NCBI RefSeq assembly: GCF_001183605.1
Contig: NZ_LFXJ01000010.1
Span: forward strand, 855,167-919,166
Direction of reading: 5' to 3'
DNA: 64,000 bases
DNA from: Lysinibacillus xylanilyticus
GTDB taxonomy: Bacteria > Bacillota > Bacilli > Bacillales_A > Planococcaceae
The translations under genes and the position numbers were made by a program. Each line of letters opens with the position of its first letter. The first letter of the stretch is position 1. Under the pieces are notes generated by a model, which saw only the letters and a list, made by a program, of their open reading frames with translations, did not search any database and was not told the origin of the DNA. This document shows positions 45,854-53,883 of this stretch, piece after piece.

Positions 45854-46207
45854 TTATTTTGTTAAGTTAGACCATTCTTTTTCGAAGTTTGTAAATGGAT
45901 CTTCTTCTTTAGCTTCAATCGTTGGGGTTTTTACATCTTCGTTGTTCCATTTTTTATAGATAACATAGATGACAGCGATTGCTGCTAAGCCAATCATTGC
46001 TGGGATATTAGATATTGCTGATAGAACACCTATCAGACCCACTGTAACCCATAAGATTTTGCCGAATGTCGATTTACTCGAAGTGTAGAAGTGCATGCCG
46101 AGTGCTACAAACAATCCGGAAAATAGTAGACCTAAAAGCGGTCCGGTTAAAGCAAGTGCAACACATCCTGCGATAAAGCCTCCTATTAGTAGAAAAAATT
46201 TTCTCAT
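45854..46207 (-). CDS. liaI: LiaI-like membrane partner of PspA, copy 1
   Basis: A 117-residue protein: Gly-rich hydrophobic segments (about 4-40 and 55-85) and an acidic tail DPFTNFEKEWSNLTK. It forms the first gene of a two-gene unit with pspA, as liaI-liaH in B. subtilis, where LiaI anchors LiaH at the membrane. Often misnamed flagellar basal body rod protein. AAGGAGC precedes the ATG. Copy 2 at 47217-47570 is about 95 percent the same. Confidence 0.78.
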   Translation of the reverse strand: MRKFFLLIGGFIAGCVALALTGPLLGLLFSGLFVALGMHFYTSSKSTFGKILWVTVGLIGVLSAISNIPAMIGLAAIAVIYVIYKKWNNEDVKTPTIEAKEEDPFTNFEKEWSNLTK

Positions 46208-46375
46208 ATGTTTTAGCTCCTTCCTTTGATACCTTTATATTACCTATTAGAAAGCTTTACTAAAACGGACTGGGAATTGATTTTACTCTAGGTCCTGAGG
46301 CTGAGAGTATTCTAAGCTCTATAGAAGAAGCTCAAATTGGTAAAAACGCAAAGTATATGATTTCCTTTAACTTGC

Positions 46376-46497
46376 CAATACCACCATTTTTTAATAATTT
46401 CAGCACTTTTGATTTATAAGGATAATAAAACAAAAAGACATATTTTAATCATTTTAATCATTTGGACTAAATCACTTTCTGTTTACACTTTTTTCAT
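46376..46497 (-). pseudogene. decayed 5' end of the alpha/beta hydrolase gene
   Basis: Aligns with 44936-45086, including AAAAAGACATATTTTAATCA and AATCACTTTCTGTTTA, with deletions and an extra ATTTTAATC. It is the leftover of a partial gene copied with the liaI-pspA pair. Confidence 0.8.
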
Positions 46498-46532
46498 TAA
46501 AATTATTTTCTCTTTCTCTTTTCAAAGAAAAA

Positions 46533-46559
46533 GGATGCTTCAATTATTGAGGCATCCCT
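46533..46559. terminator. terminator after pspA copy 2
   Basis: GGATGC / GCATCC hairpin, counterpart of 45166-45192. Confidence 0.7.
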
Positions 46560-46565
46560 AACTTC

Positions 46566-47201
46566 TTATTTGTTTTCAATTAGCACTGGTGTGTCTTCTG
46601 TGACATTTTTTTCTAGCTGTGCAAGACGAGTCTCGAAAGATGTTACTTCATGATCTTTGTCGATTTGGTAAGCAAGTTTATCGATGTATGATTCTAAATC
46701 TTCAAAGTTGGTTTTGTTGTTTTTAGCAATCATTCCGTCCATTTGATGGTGAGCGCGAGTTACGTTTTCTTTGCCCATAAGCTGTAATTGACGCACTTTC
46801 ATATCTTTAATTTTGTGTTTCATTGTTTCAAATTTGCGTTCAAGCTCGAAGTATTCACGTGTACTTGCTTCAATACTAGCTTGTAGTGTGTTGTTACGTG
46901 CTGTGTAAGCAGCAACTTCATCAGAGGCAAAATCGATTAAATCTTGCTCACCACTAGTAGTAGCTAATTTTAGTTGAGCCTCACGTTTAGCTAGTAATTC
47001 CGCATTTTGTTTAAATTCTTGCTCTAGTTTCTCTTTTAGCTGACCTTGACGCTCTAATAATTTTCCAGTTTGCTCTGTTTGTTTTTCTGCTTCACGAATG
47101 TATTGGTTTAACATCGCAATTGGGTTTTTTTGTTCCTTCTTATCAAACAACTGATGTAAATCTGCCTCTACTGTATATTTAAAACGTTGAAATAAGTTCA
47201 T
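46566..47201 (-). CDS. liaH: PspA/LiaH phage-shock family protein, copy 2
   Basis: A 211-residue paralogue of the protein at 45200-45838, same coiled-coil layout. Differences cluster near the N-terminus (TVEADLHQLFDK versus TLEADLHHAFDK) and in the last 15 residues. AAAAGGAGAG precedes the ATG. Both copies keep intact frames and ribosome sites, so both are probably made; heterologous rings are conceivable. Confidence 0.9.
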   Translation of the reverse strand: MNLFQRFKYTVEADLHQLFDKKEQKNPIAMLNQYIREAEKQTEQTGKLLERQGQLKEKLEQEFKQNAELLAKREAQLKLATTSGEQDLIDFASDEVAAYTARNNTLQASIEASTREYFELERKFETMKHKIKDMKVRQLQLMGKENVTRAHHQMDGMIAKNNKTNFEDLESYIDKLAYQIDKDHEVTSFETRLAQLEKNVTEDTPVLIENK

Positions 47202-47216
47202 GTTAATTCTCTCCTT

Positions 47217-47570
47217 TTATTTTGTTAAGTTAGACCATTCTTTTTCAAAGTTTGTAAATGGATCTTCTTCTTTAGCTTCAATCGTTGGGATTTTTACATC
47301 TTCGCCATTCCATTTTTTATAGATAACATAGATGACAGCGATTGCTGCTAAACCAACCATTGCAGGGATATTAGAAATTGCTGATAGAACACCAATCAGA
47401 CCCACTGTAAACCATAAGACTTTGCCGAATGCCGATTTACTTGAAGTGTAGAAGTGCATACCGAGTGCTACAAACAATCCAGAAAATAGTAGACCTGCAA
47501 TCGGTCCAGTTAAAGCAAGTGCAACACATCCTGCGATAAAGCCTCCTATTAGTAGAAAAAATTTTCTCAT
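47217..47570 (-). CDS. liaI: LiaI-like membrane partner of PspA, copy 2
   Basis: A 117-residue paralogue of 45854-46207 with the same membrane segments and acidic tail. Upstream 130 bp is also duplicated, so both pairs carry the same promoter region. Divergent to sirA. Confidence 0.78.
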   Translation of the reverse strand: MRKFFLLIGGFIAGCVALALTGPIAGLLFSGLFVALGMHFYTSSKSAFGKVLWFTVGLIGVLSAISNIPAMVGLAAIAVIYVIYKKWNGEDVKIPTIEAKEEDPFTNFEKEWSNLTK

Positions 47571-47754
47571 ATGTTTTAGCTCCTTTCGTTGATACCTTTA
47601 TATTACTTATTAGAAAGCTTTGCTAAAACGGACTGGAAATTGATTTTACTCTAGGACTTGAGGCTGAGAATATTCTAAGTACTATAGAAGAAGCTCAAAT
47701 TTGTCAAAACTTAATTAGTCATAAAGCATTTGATAGAACCGAAAGTAGAAAGTT

Positions 47755-47761
47755 TTCGACA
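47755..47761. promoter_or_regulatory. 0A box upstream of sirA
   Basis: TTCGACA is the reverse complement of the Spo0A box TGTCGAA, an exact match, 94-100 bases before the sirA start. SirA is a Spo0A-induced gene in B. subtilis. Confidence 0.6.
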
Positions 47762-47788
47762 AAAATAGAAGATGAATGCCTCCTTCGT

Positions 47789-47821
47789 TTGACAAATAAA
47801 AGAGTTTGGATGAGCTATACT
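47789..47821 (+). promoter_or_regulatory. candidate Spo0A-activated sirA promoter
   Basis: TTGACA (47789-47794) and TATACT (47816-47821) are separated by 21 bases, too far for an unaided sigma-A promoter but like spoIIG and spoIIE promoters that need Spo0A. Confidence 0.5.
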
Positions 47822-47854
47822 TATGAAAAAGAAATGAGCGAAGGAGGATTTCTA

Positions 47855-48280
47855 GTGAGAACCTATTCCATATATAAAATAAAAGAAGAGCATTTAACGT
47901 TTATTTTCGGCAGAGAGCGTAAGTTATTAGAAATGATGCAAGGCTGTGAAGACGCTAACGAGAAATCCTTAAAAGAGCTTGCATATATATGTGAAAGCGT
48001 ACGCTTCGATGAGATTGCTACGATGCTTGAGGCGCAACTAGATTCTAAGTATGCACATTTAGAGAGAGCTCGTAATGCTTTATTTTTGGAACATCCTATA
48101 AAAGGAAAAATGGCTATTTATTTAGTGGAACGCAAAATTTGTGTTTATTGTGAGGGTTCACGAATGCTTGATTTGGATCTATTCCAAATGCTTGCGAAGA
48201 TGAGCGAACGCTTTATTGCATTTAATAAACAAGATAATGAGTGTGGGTGGCTAAAGCCAATGAAGTATACAATGCATTAG
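47855..48280 (+). CDS. sirA: sporulation inhibitor of replication SirA
   Basis: Binds DnaA domain I early in sporulation to stop new rounds of replication. The 141-residue protein begins M(V)RTYSIYKIKEEHLTFIFGRE and ends ECGWLKPMK, both matching the SirA pattern. The GTG at 47855 is chosen because GAAGGAGGA lies at ideal distance; the frame is open further upstream but without ribosome site. It precedes yneF as in B. subtilis, yet is separated from tkt by an 8.7-kb block. Confidence 0.88.
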   Translation: MRTYSIYKIKEEHLTFIFGRERKLLEMMQGCEDANEKSLKELAYICESVRFDEIATMLEAQLDSKYAHLERARNALFLEHPIKGKMAIYLVERKICVYCEGSRMLDLDLFQMLAKMSERFIAFNKQDNECGWLKPMKYTMH

Positions 48281-48382
48281 GAAATTTCACTACAATATAT
48301 AGTAACACGCTAATATTTGGTGTATAATGGAGCGTGGAGAGTTTTTTTCTCGGTATATATTGTAGTGGAGGAGGTTGGTTGT

Positions 48383-48601
48383 ATGCCTACATGGGGCTGG
48401 ATTATTATTGTAATTATCGCATTAGCAGCGGGCGCGGCACTTGGTTTCTTTTTAGCTCGTCAAGCTATGATGAAATATTTAAAAGAAAACCCACCAATTA
48501 ATGAGCAAATGATTCGTATGATGATGGCGCAAATGGGTCGTACGCCGTCTGAAAAGCAAGTACGCCAAATGATGTCACAAATGAATAAATTCCAAAAGTA
48601 A
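48383..48601 (+). CDS. yneF: UPF0154 membrane protein YneF
   Basis: A 72-residue protein with one N-terminal membrane helix ([20 protein letters not shown]) and a conserved tail, [20 protein letters not shown] then [13 protein letters not shown]. Start ATG 48383 follows GGAGGAGG; size equals the B. subtilis protein. Function unknown; always near sirA. Confidence 0.95.
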   Translation: MPTWGWIIIVIIALAAGAALGFFLARQAMMKYLKENPPINEQMIRMMMAQMGRTPSEKQVRQMMSQMNKFQK

Positions 48602-48617
48602 TGGGAATTTTTAAAGA

Positions 48618-48653
48618 GCAACTAGTCCAAGCCGGGGCTGGTTGTTTTTTTTA
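48618..48653 (+). terminator. terminator of sirA-yneF
   Basis: AACTAGTCC / GGGCTGGTT arms (G-T pairs) and eight T. The 20 bases after it carry a short GAAAGCGAAGCG copy of the dispersed repeat module. Confidence 0.8.
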
Positions 48654-48794
48654 CTTCGAAAGCGAAGCGACAGCAAAAATTATGGTAATTAAAAATTGAT
48701 TTTTATAAATTATTTGAAAAATTATCAAAAACCATATAATTCTATCGGAAAACTCGTTATAATAGAAATATTCTATATAAAGGAGTTGTTTGTA

Positions 48795-49265
48795 TTGCAG
48801 AAAGAAAAAACAAATGTTGAAAGCTTTGATCTAGATCATACGAAAGTAATAGCGCCATATGTACGTTTAGCAGGTGTTAAAACCGGAAAAAATGGCGATG
48901 AAGTGTACAAATACGATATTCGATTTAAACAGCCAAATAAAGAGCATATGGAAATGCCTGCATTACATTCCCTAGAGCATTTATCGGCAGACATTATCCG
49001 CAATTACTCCGACCATATTGTTGATTTTAGTCCAATGGGATGCCAAACAGGCTTCTATGTATCGCTAATAAATCACAATGATTATGAAGGTTTATTAAAT
49101 ATTTTAGAAAAAACATTTACGGATGTAACAAAGGCCACTGCAGTCCCAGCCTGCAATGAAGTGCAATGCGGCTGGGCAGCTAGCCATAGTCTAGAAGGTG
49201 CACAAGCGTTAGCTAAAGAATTTTTAGCAAAACGCGATGAGTGGCATATTGTTTTTGCTGAATAA
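48795..49265 (+). CDS. luxS: S-ribosylhomocysteine lyase LuxS
   Basis: Cleaves S-ribosylhomocysteine to homocysteine and DPD, the AI-2 precursor, in the activated methyl cycle. 156 residues with the metal-binding [14 protein letters not shown] and ACNEVQCGW motifs. TTG 48795 is the start, after AAGGAG and in agreement with the usual N-terminus ([17 protein letters not shown]). The frame extends to 48696 without a ribosome site. Single gene with an unusual terminator. Confidence 0.96.
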   Translation: MQKEKTNVESFDLDHTKVIAPYVRLAGVKTGKNGDEVYKYDIRFKQPNKEHMEMPALHSLEHLSADIIRNYSDHIVDFSPMGCQTGFYVSLINHNDYEGLLNILEKTFTDVTKATAVPACNEVQCGWAASHSLEGAQALAKEFLAKRDEWHIVFAE

Positions 49266-49272
49266 AAAATAT

Positions 49273-49358
49273 AAAAACCTTGCGTGAATGAATGAACTGC
49301 ACTCCAATTGTTAGACACCTTCTAACAATGGAGTGCAGTTCAGTATTGCAAGGTTTTT
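49273..49358 (+). terminator. luxS terminator interrupted by a palindrome
   Basis: AAAAACCTTGC (49273-49283) pairs with GCAAGGTTTTT (49348-49358); the loop is filled by a 50-bp palindrome. Confidence 0.75.
49293..49342. mobile_element. miniature palindrome made of two insertion-sequence ends
   Basis: Starts TGAACTGCACTCC and ends GGAGTGCAGTTCA, with near-perfect pairing through AATTGTTAGA / TCTAACAAT and only a few bases in the loop. TG...CA tips and this end sequence resemble terminal repeats of IS3-family elements from Firmicutes (from memory). No transposase remains. Confidence 0.5.
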
Positions 49359-49589
49359 CATAGTGTCAATGAGAGTCACTGCCACTTTGCTTTTCCACAG
49401 ATCATTTTGAGGAAGAGCCATACTTTATTTAATATGACACCTTTATTTCATTGAAAAATAAAATGGTTTAGTAGCGAATTTTTTGAAGTTATGGAGCTTG
49501 AAATGAGGGAGAATTCCATCCTAGGCTAATCGCTTTCCTTCTTTTACTTATGATGCCGCTGACATGTCAGAAGGTACATGCTATGTGAA

Positions 49590-49685
49590 TTGATTGATTG
49601 GAGTGGAGACTGGGCGACTCCTTGGGGATCAGCGGCTCATCGGACGCCCCCAGGAAAGCGCCCAGTCGGAACGGAAATCAACCCC
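49590..49685. repeat. Bacillales intergenic repeat, long copy
   Basis: TTGATTGATTGGAGTGGAG ... GGAACGGAAATCAACCCC with internal ACTGGGCG / CGCCCAGT pairing and a GCGGCTCATCGGACGCCCCC core. Similar GC-rich elements with TTGATT and AAATCAA ends are common between Bacillus genes. A shorter relative is at 5676-5732. Confidence 0.7.
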
Positions 49686-49754
49686 TCGTTTGCAGAAGAA
49701 CTATATTTTATTTAAATATGACACTTATTTACACATTAGGGTTTTTCATTTGCT

Positions 49755-50726
49755 CTAAAAATGAAATGGAATGACATTAGATGAAGAAGAATCACGATTA
49801 ATTTTTTGATAAATGAAATTTTCTAAAAAGTCATGGATTAAATCCTCATATTCAGCCATATTTTCATTAAAGGACTGTGCATGAGCACCTTTATCAAATA
49901 GCTTCAGCTTTTTTGGACCAGTTTTTTTATTGTATAAATCCAGAGACATGGAAGCTGGGATAAAGGTGTCAGGTATACTATGGATAAAGAGCACAGGCTT
50001 TTCAATTTTTGTTACAGCCTCAGAAGGTGTTACACTTTTAAAGGAATAACCGTCTCGTAAGCGGACAAAAAAATCTGCAAAACGAATTGGAATAATGGAG
50101 CCGTATTTAAATTCTGTTTTCGCGATTTGTTTCAGCAGCATTGAAAAATCAGAAAACGCACAATCAGAAATATAGAAATCTGCACCATCCTCTACAGTTC
50201 CTGCATATAGTAGCATTGTTGCGGCACCCATCGATTCACCGTGAATTCCAAGAATGGCGTCTTCACCAATCATTACCTTTATAGTTTTGACTACTGCGTC
50301 AAGGTCATTTTTTTCATAATAGCCATAGCTAGTCGTTTTTCCACCTGTCTCCCCATGTCTACGATGGTCAAAAATAACGGAATTGTAGCCAAGTCGTTCA
50401 AAAAGCCGAGCATATTTGACGGAGTTGATTTTATTTTCTGTTACGCCATGGCAAATAATGATGGTATTATTTGTTTCCAATGGCTGAAACATAATGCCGC
50501 GAATCGTATAGCCATTTGGAGAATCAATGTTTAATTCACATTTAAAATTTTCATTGTACCAAGCTTCATCAAAGCGTTTAGCAGTGGTTTCACGTTCACG
50601 AACGAATTCAGGATCCTTTTGCTTAATGTACATTAATTTATTGGAAAGCGCGAAGCCGAACAGACCAGTTGCTGCTGCGGCAATCGTCGTCGTTATACCT
50701 GAAAATAAAAGCATTTTCTTTTTCAT
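49755..50726 (-). CDS. yqkD: alpha/beta hydrolase YqkD-like
   Basis: About 323 residues: one N-terminal membrane helix (about 4-26), then a serine hydrolase core with IIICHGVTENKIN, FDHRRHGET, nucleophile GIHGESMGAAT and the Asp/His in HSIPDTFIP and KGAHAQSF. ATG 50726 follows GGAGGTG; the longer frame to 50780 includes that site. In B. subtilis yqkD lies near yqkE as here. Substrate unknown. Confidence 0.82.
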   Translation of the reverse strand: MKKKMLLFSGITTTIAAAATGLFGFALSNKLMYIKQKDPEFVRERETTAKRFDEAWYNENFKCELNIDSPNGYTIRGIMFQPLETNNTIIICHGVTENKINSVKYARLFERLGYNSVIFDHRRHGETGGKTTSYGYYEKNDLDAVVKTIKVMIGEDAILGIHGESMGAATMLLYAGTVEDGADFYISDCAFSDFSMLLKQIAKTEFKYGSIIPIRFADFFVRLRDGYSFKSVTPSEAVTKIEKPVLFIHSIPDTFIPASMSLDLYNKKTGPKKLKLFDKGAHAQSFNENMAEYEDLIHDFLENFIYQKINRDSSSSNVIPFHF

Positions 50727-50980
50727 TATTAACACCTCCACGTCCTGTTTCTTTTGTTGTCTTGGCATACAATCGATCATTCGTATGTATGCACATTTCT
50801 TAATTGTAATGTTCCCAACTGAGATTGTTTAAAACACGTCAACATTTTACATTATCTTTAGCAAAACTGCGATTATTTCTGTTATCGAAAATCGTCAAAA
50901 TATTTGTTAAAATAGATATATCTGCTAGTAGCATATGCATGCAGTGTTCATTTTTGAACGGGGAAAAGGGGAGAATGTTT

Positions 50981-52165
50981 ATGACGAAAGAGGTAGTAAT
51001 AGTAAGTGCTGTACGTACAGCACTTGGTTCATTCCAAGGAACATTAAAGGACGTACCAGCGACAAAATTAGGGAGTATTGTTATTAAAGAAGCATTAGCA
51101 CGTGCTGGTGTAGTAGGTGAACAAGTTGACGAGGTCATTATGGGGAATGTCTTATCGGCTGGACTTGGGCAAAATCCAGCTCGTCAAGCAGCGATTGCAG
51201 CAGGCTTACCACATGAAGTATCTGCATTAACGATTAATAAAGTTTGTGGCTCAGGTCTAAAAGCAGTTCACTTAGCGACACAAGCTATTTTAGCTGGTGA
51301 TGCAGATATTGTCGTTGCAGGTGGCTTTGAAAATATGAGCCAGGCACCATATGTATTAAAAAATGCACGAGAAGGCTTCCGCATGGGGGATCAAAAAGTA
51401 GTCGATACGATGATTCATGACGGATTATGGTGTGCTTTCAATGACTATCATATGGGCATTACTGCGGAAAATTTATGTGATGTCTATGAGATTTCTCGAG
51501 AGGAGCAAGATGCCTTTGCAGCACGTTCACAGCAGCGTGCAGAAGCGGCGATTGCAGCAGGGAAGTTTAACGATGAAATTGTAGCGGTGGAAATTCCGCA
51601 GCGCAAGGGCGATCCAATTATATTTGATAAAGATGAATTCCCTCGTCAAGGCGTTACAGCTGAGTCTCTATCTAAACTACGTCCAGCCTTTAAAAAGGAT
51701 GGCTCTGTAACAGCAGCAAATGCATCTGGAATTAACGATGGTGCAGCGGCTGTCGTTGTTATGTCGAAAGAAAAAGCGGAAGAGTTAGGCATTCGTCCAA
51801 CCGCACAAATTACAGCAAATGCGAGTGCGGGTGTAGACCCAGCTATTATGGGAACTGGCCCTGTAACAGCAGTAAAAAAAGCATTAGCAAAGGCTGATGT
51901 AACATTAGATAATATAGATTTAATTGAAGCGAATGAAGCTTTTGCAGCTCAATCTATTGCTGTAGATCGCGAATTAGGCTTTAATCATGATAAACTAAAT
52001 GTGAACGGGGGAGCAATTGCTCTTGGCCACCCAATTGGTGCAAGTGGAGCGCGTGTTTTAGTAACGCTTTTACATGAGATGGAAAAGCGTGATGCAAAAA
52101 CAGGTCTCGCAACACTATGTATCGGTGGTGGACAAGGTGTGGCTACTGTAGTCAAGCGCCCTTGA
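50981..52165 (+). CDS. acetyl-CoA C-acetyltransferase (thiolase)
   Basis: Condenses two acetyl-CoA to acetoacetyl-CoA or runs the reverse thiolysis. 394 residues with catalytic Cys in [11 protein letters not shown] (about 88), the EANEAFAAQ segment, [16 protein letters not shown] with the active His and CIGGGQG with the second Cys. ATG 50981 follows GGGGAGAATG. No other ketone-body or polyhydroxyalkanoate gene is adjacent, so the direction is not set by context. Confidence 0.95.
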   Translation: MTKEVVIVSAVRTALGSFQGTLKDVPATKLGSIVIKEALARAGVVGEQVDEVIMGNVLSAGLGQNPARQAAIAAGLPHEVSALTINKVCGSGLKAVHLATQAILAGDADIVVAGGFENMSQAPYVLKNAREGFRMGDQKVVDTMIHDGLWCAFNDYHMGITAENLCDVYEISREEQDAFAARSQQRAEAAIAAGKFNDEIVAVEIPQRKGDPIIFDKDEFPRQGVTAESLSKLRPAFKKDGSVTAANASGINDGAAAVVVMSKEKAEELGIRPTAQITANASAGVDPAIMGTGPVTAVKKALAKADVTLDNIDLIEANEAFAAQSIAVDRELGFNHDKLNVNGGAIALGHPIGASGARVLVTLLHEMEKRDAKTGLATLCIGGGQGVATVVKRP

Positions 52166-52188
52166 AGTGAATAAGAAGGTGAAGTGCA

Positions 52189-52455
52189 ATGGGAAAGAAA
52201 CGAAAACAGCAGCAACGCGTGGATAGTAGCGTAACAGCTAGTCTACCAAGGCAGGAGGCAGTTACATTAGCCGATCAATTAGGCGGTGACGTGCTTGCTA
52301 AATTAAAAGCGGCAAAGCAAGATTTAACAGTGAAAGAGCAGGCCGCAGAAGAAGAGCGCCAAGCAAAGCTAGCCTTTGAGCGCAAGCAACGTGAAAAAAA
52401 CAAATCGTTTGAAGAACTACTAAACGAATACGGCGATAAAGGCTCAAAATTCTAA
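52189..52455 (+). CDS. yqkE: YqkE-like small protein (DUF3886)
   Basis: An 88-residue, highly charged helical protein starting MGKKRKQQQ and ending RKQREKNKSFEELLNEYGDKGSKF, the DUF3886 pattern. Twenty-three bases after the thiolase, same transcript, with a terminator behind it. Function unknown. Confidence 0.85.
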   Translation: MGKKRKQQQRVDSSVTASLPRQEAVTLADQLGGDVLAKLKAAKQDLTVKEQAAEEERQAKLAFERKQREKNKSFEELLNEYGDKGSKF

Positions 52456-52460
52456 AGAGA

Positions 52461-52494
52461 AACAGTGAATCCAAATGTGGATTCACTGTTTTTA
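52461..52494 (+). terminator. terminator of thiolase-yqkE
   Basis: AACAGTGAATCCA-AATG-TGGATTCACTGTT followed by TTT; perfect arms. Confidence 0.9.
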
Positions 52495-52496
52495 TG

Positions 52497-52597
52497 TTTT
52501 ATCGGAAAGATTTCGAGATTTATCGGAACAATTTTATGTTTTATCGGAAAGATTCTAAGATTTATCGGAAAGATTTTTGTTTTTATCGGAACATTTA
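52497..52597. repeat. TTTATCGGAA minisatellite
   Basis: Five copies of TTTATCGGAA(A/C)-(G/A)ATT at roughly 20-22 bp spacing, immediately after the terminator. Confidence 0.75.
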
Positions 52598-52729
52598 GTT
52601 GTGAAGAAATGATGATTTACATTATATTCCTTGAGTGATAAAATTAATCATCTTTAAAAACAGGAGACGCTGCCAATACATATATCTCTTAATAATAGTT
52701 TAGTTACTATCTATGATAGGAGAGAAAAA

Positions 52730-53233
52730 ATGATTGAATTAAGCACTAAAAGATTAAGACTAATCCCATTAAATGCAAAGTATTTAGACATACTAATCAA
52801 TGATGAACAGTCATTGGCAAAAGAGTTATCAGTAAGTAGTAAAGAAGCTTTTCTTGATGAAGAACTAAGACAAGCTTTGAAGTTTAGACTATCGAAAGTA
52901 TTAGAAAATGAACAAAATTATATTTGGTACACGAATTGGTTAATCGTATCGAAAGAAGAAAACTGTATCGTTGGGGGCATTATGTTAAAAGGTCTACCGA
53001 ATGAACAGGGTGAAGTCGTAATCGGATACTATACATTCCCACAATATCAGGGAAAGGGATACATGACGGAAACTGTTAGGATGATGAAAGATTGGTTACT
53101 ACGTCAATCTAAAGTTAAGTACGTGATTGCCGATACTGATAAAAAAAATATTGCCTCGCATAAAGTGTTACGAAAAGCAGGGGCAACATTATATTCAGAA
53201 TCTGAAGAACTATATTTTTGGAGATTCGTATAA
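52730..53233 (+). CDS. GNAT acetyltransferase
   Basis: A 167-residue acetyltransferase with start STKRLRLIPLNAKYLDIL, the acetyl-CoA loop VIGYYTFPQYQGKGYMTETV and the end DKKNIASHKVLRKAGATLYS. AGGAGAG precedes the ATG. Downstream begins the left copy of an inverted repeat. Substrate unknown. Confidence 0.86.
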   Translation: MIELSTKRLRLIPLNAKYLDILINDEQSLAKELSVSSKEAFLDEELRQALKFRLSKVLENEQNYIWYTNWLIVSKEENCIVGGIMLKGLPNEQGEVVIGYYTFPQYQGKGYMTETVRMMKDWLLRQSKVKYVIADTDKKNIASHKVLRKAGATLYSESEELYFWRFV

Positions 53234-53241
53234 CATCAAAT

Positions 53242-53345
53242 AAAAGACAAAGGGCGCTTTAATAAAACACTTAAATGTGCAACATTATAAAACGTTATTT
53301 TTAAGCTGAACTAATTTTGAAAGTAGTTCAGCTTTTATTTGTGTT
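53242..53345 (+). repeat. inverted repeat, left copy (vanZ tail plus terminator)
   Basis: Matches the reverse complement of 54881-55021: AAAAGACAAAGGGCGCTTTA, CAACATTATAA(A/T)ACGTTA and the hairpin AAGCTGAACTAATTTTG ... AGTTCAGCTTTTATTTGTGT. About 36 bases are missing relative to the right copy. Confidence 0.88.
53303..53340 (+). terminator. terminator within the left inverted repeat
   Basis: AAGCTGAACTA / TAGTTCAGCTT arms then TTATTT; the right copy keeps the same hairpin as terminator of the vanZ-like gene. Confidence 0.8.
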
Positions 53346-53474
53346 TAAAGATAGAAGTTTCGTTATTTTACAAATAGGGGTCAAAATGATTACCATGTCA
53401 AACCTGAAAAGACTAGAGAAAGAATTTCCAGAAGTAGATGTACAACAAGGTTAATTTCGTTGATGAAGGAAAAA

Positions 53475-53574
53475 GAAAGTAGAGATTGATGCTAGTGCAT
53501 CTATCCCAAGTTGACCAACGATCATCATACCAAAAACTTGTCCTATAGATTGTAGGACACTCGCTAGGAAAGAA
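53475..53574 (-). pseudogene. fragment resembling a MATE efflux transporter
   Basis: Minus strand reads FLASVLQSIGQVFGMMIVGQ and then LGIDALASISTF, similar to the first membrane helices of MATE transporters (V-G-x-L-G-x-x-A-L-A). No start codon or continuation is present. Confidence 0.35.
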
Positions 53575-53673
53575 ACGCATTCATTGTTTTAATCGCCATT
53601 TTACTATTTTCATTCATTAATGTATTCATTTACATTTTAGCTAGATTTATAAATTTTATTTTTTCGTTTCTCT

Positions 53674-53708
53674 AAGCGATTGAATTTGTTTCAATTGCTT
53701 ATTTTTTT
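53674..53708 (+). terminator. hairpin with T-run in the insert
   Basis: AAGCGATTGAA / TTCAATTGCTT arms (one G-T pair) followed by ATTTTTTT; no gene directly in front. Confidence 0.55.
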
Positions 53709-53758
53709 ATGTATCAACGCATTTTTTGAATAAATAAGCAAACGTAAATTAAAAACGT

Positions 53759-53787
53759 TTGATTTTCAATAAACAAAACAATATAAT
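53759..53787 (+). promoter_or_regulatory. promoter of the foreign hydrolase gene
   Basis: TTGATT (53759-53764), 17-base spacer, TATAAT (53782-53787). AT-rich host-like sequence ends soon after (about 53805) where GC-rich sequence begins. Confidence 0.65.
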
Positions 53788-53883
53788 GTTTGTATTAATA
53801 TCAGATGTCAGACTGCGGCGGTCGAGGATTCGCGCCTTCTGCTTATGAAAGAACTTCCGATACCAAAATAAAAGGAGGAGAAC

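Larger units (their letters stand above)
44930..46345. repeat. tandem duplication, unit 1
   Basis: Runs from inside the hydrolase gene through its 5' end, a terminator, pspA and liaI copy 1 and their promoter region. Unit 2 (46371-47708) follows at an offset of 1363-1366 bp. The gene parts are very similar and the intergenic parts are still alignable. Confidence 0.9.
46371..47708. repeat. tandem duplication, unit 2
   Basis: Second unit of the duplication described at 44930-46345; begins with the decayed hydrolase 5' end and ends in the region upstream of sirA. Confidence 0.9.

Noticed and set aside
46208-46345. LiaR-binding site in front of liaI
   Set aside because: A partial AGTCC...TTTAGT pattern is visible in both copies but I could not match it confidently to a consensus.
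53398-53452. 22-codon frame starting MITMSNLKRLEKEFPEVDV
   Set aside because: Too short and without context; may be debris inside the insertion.
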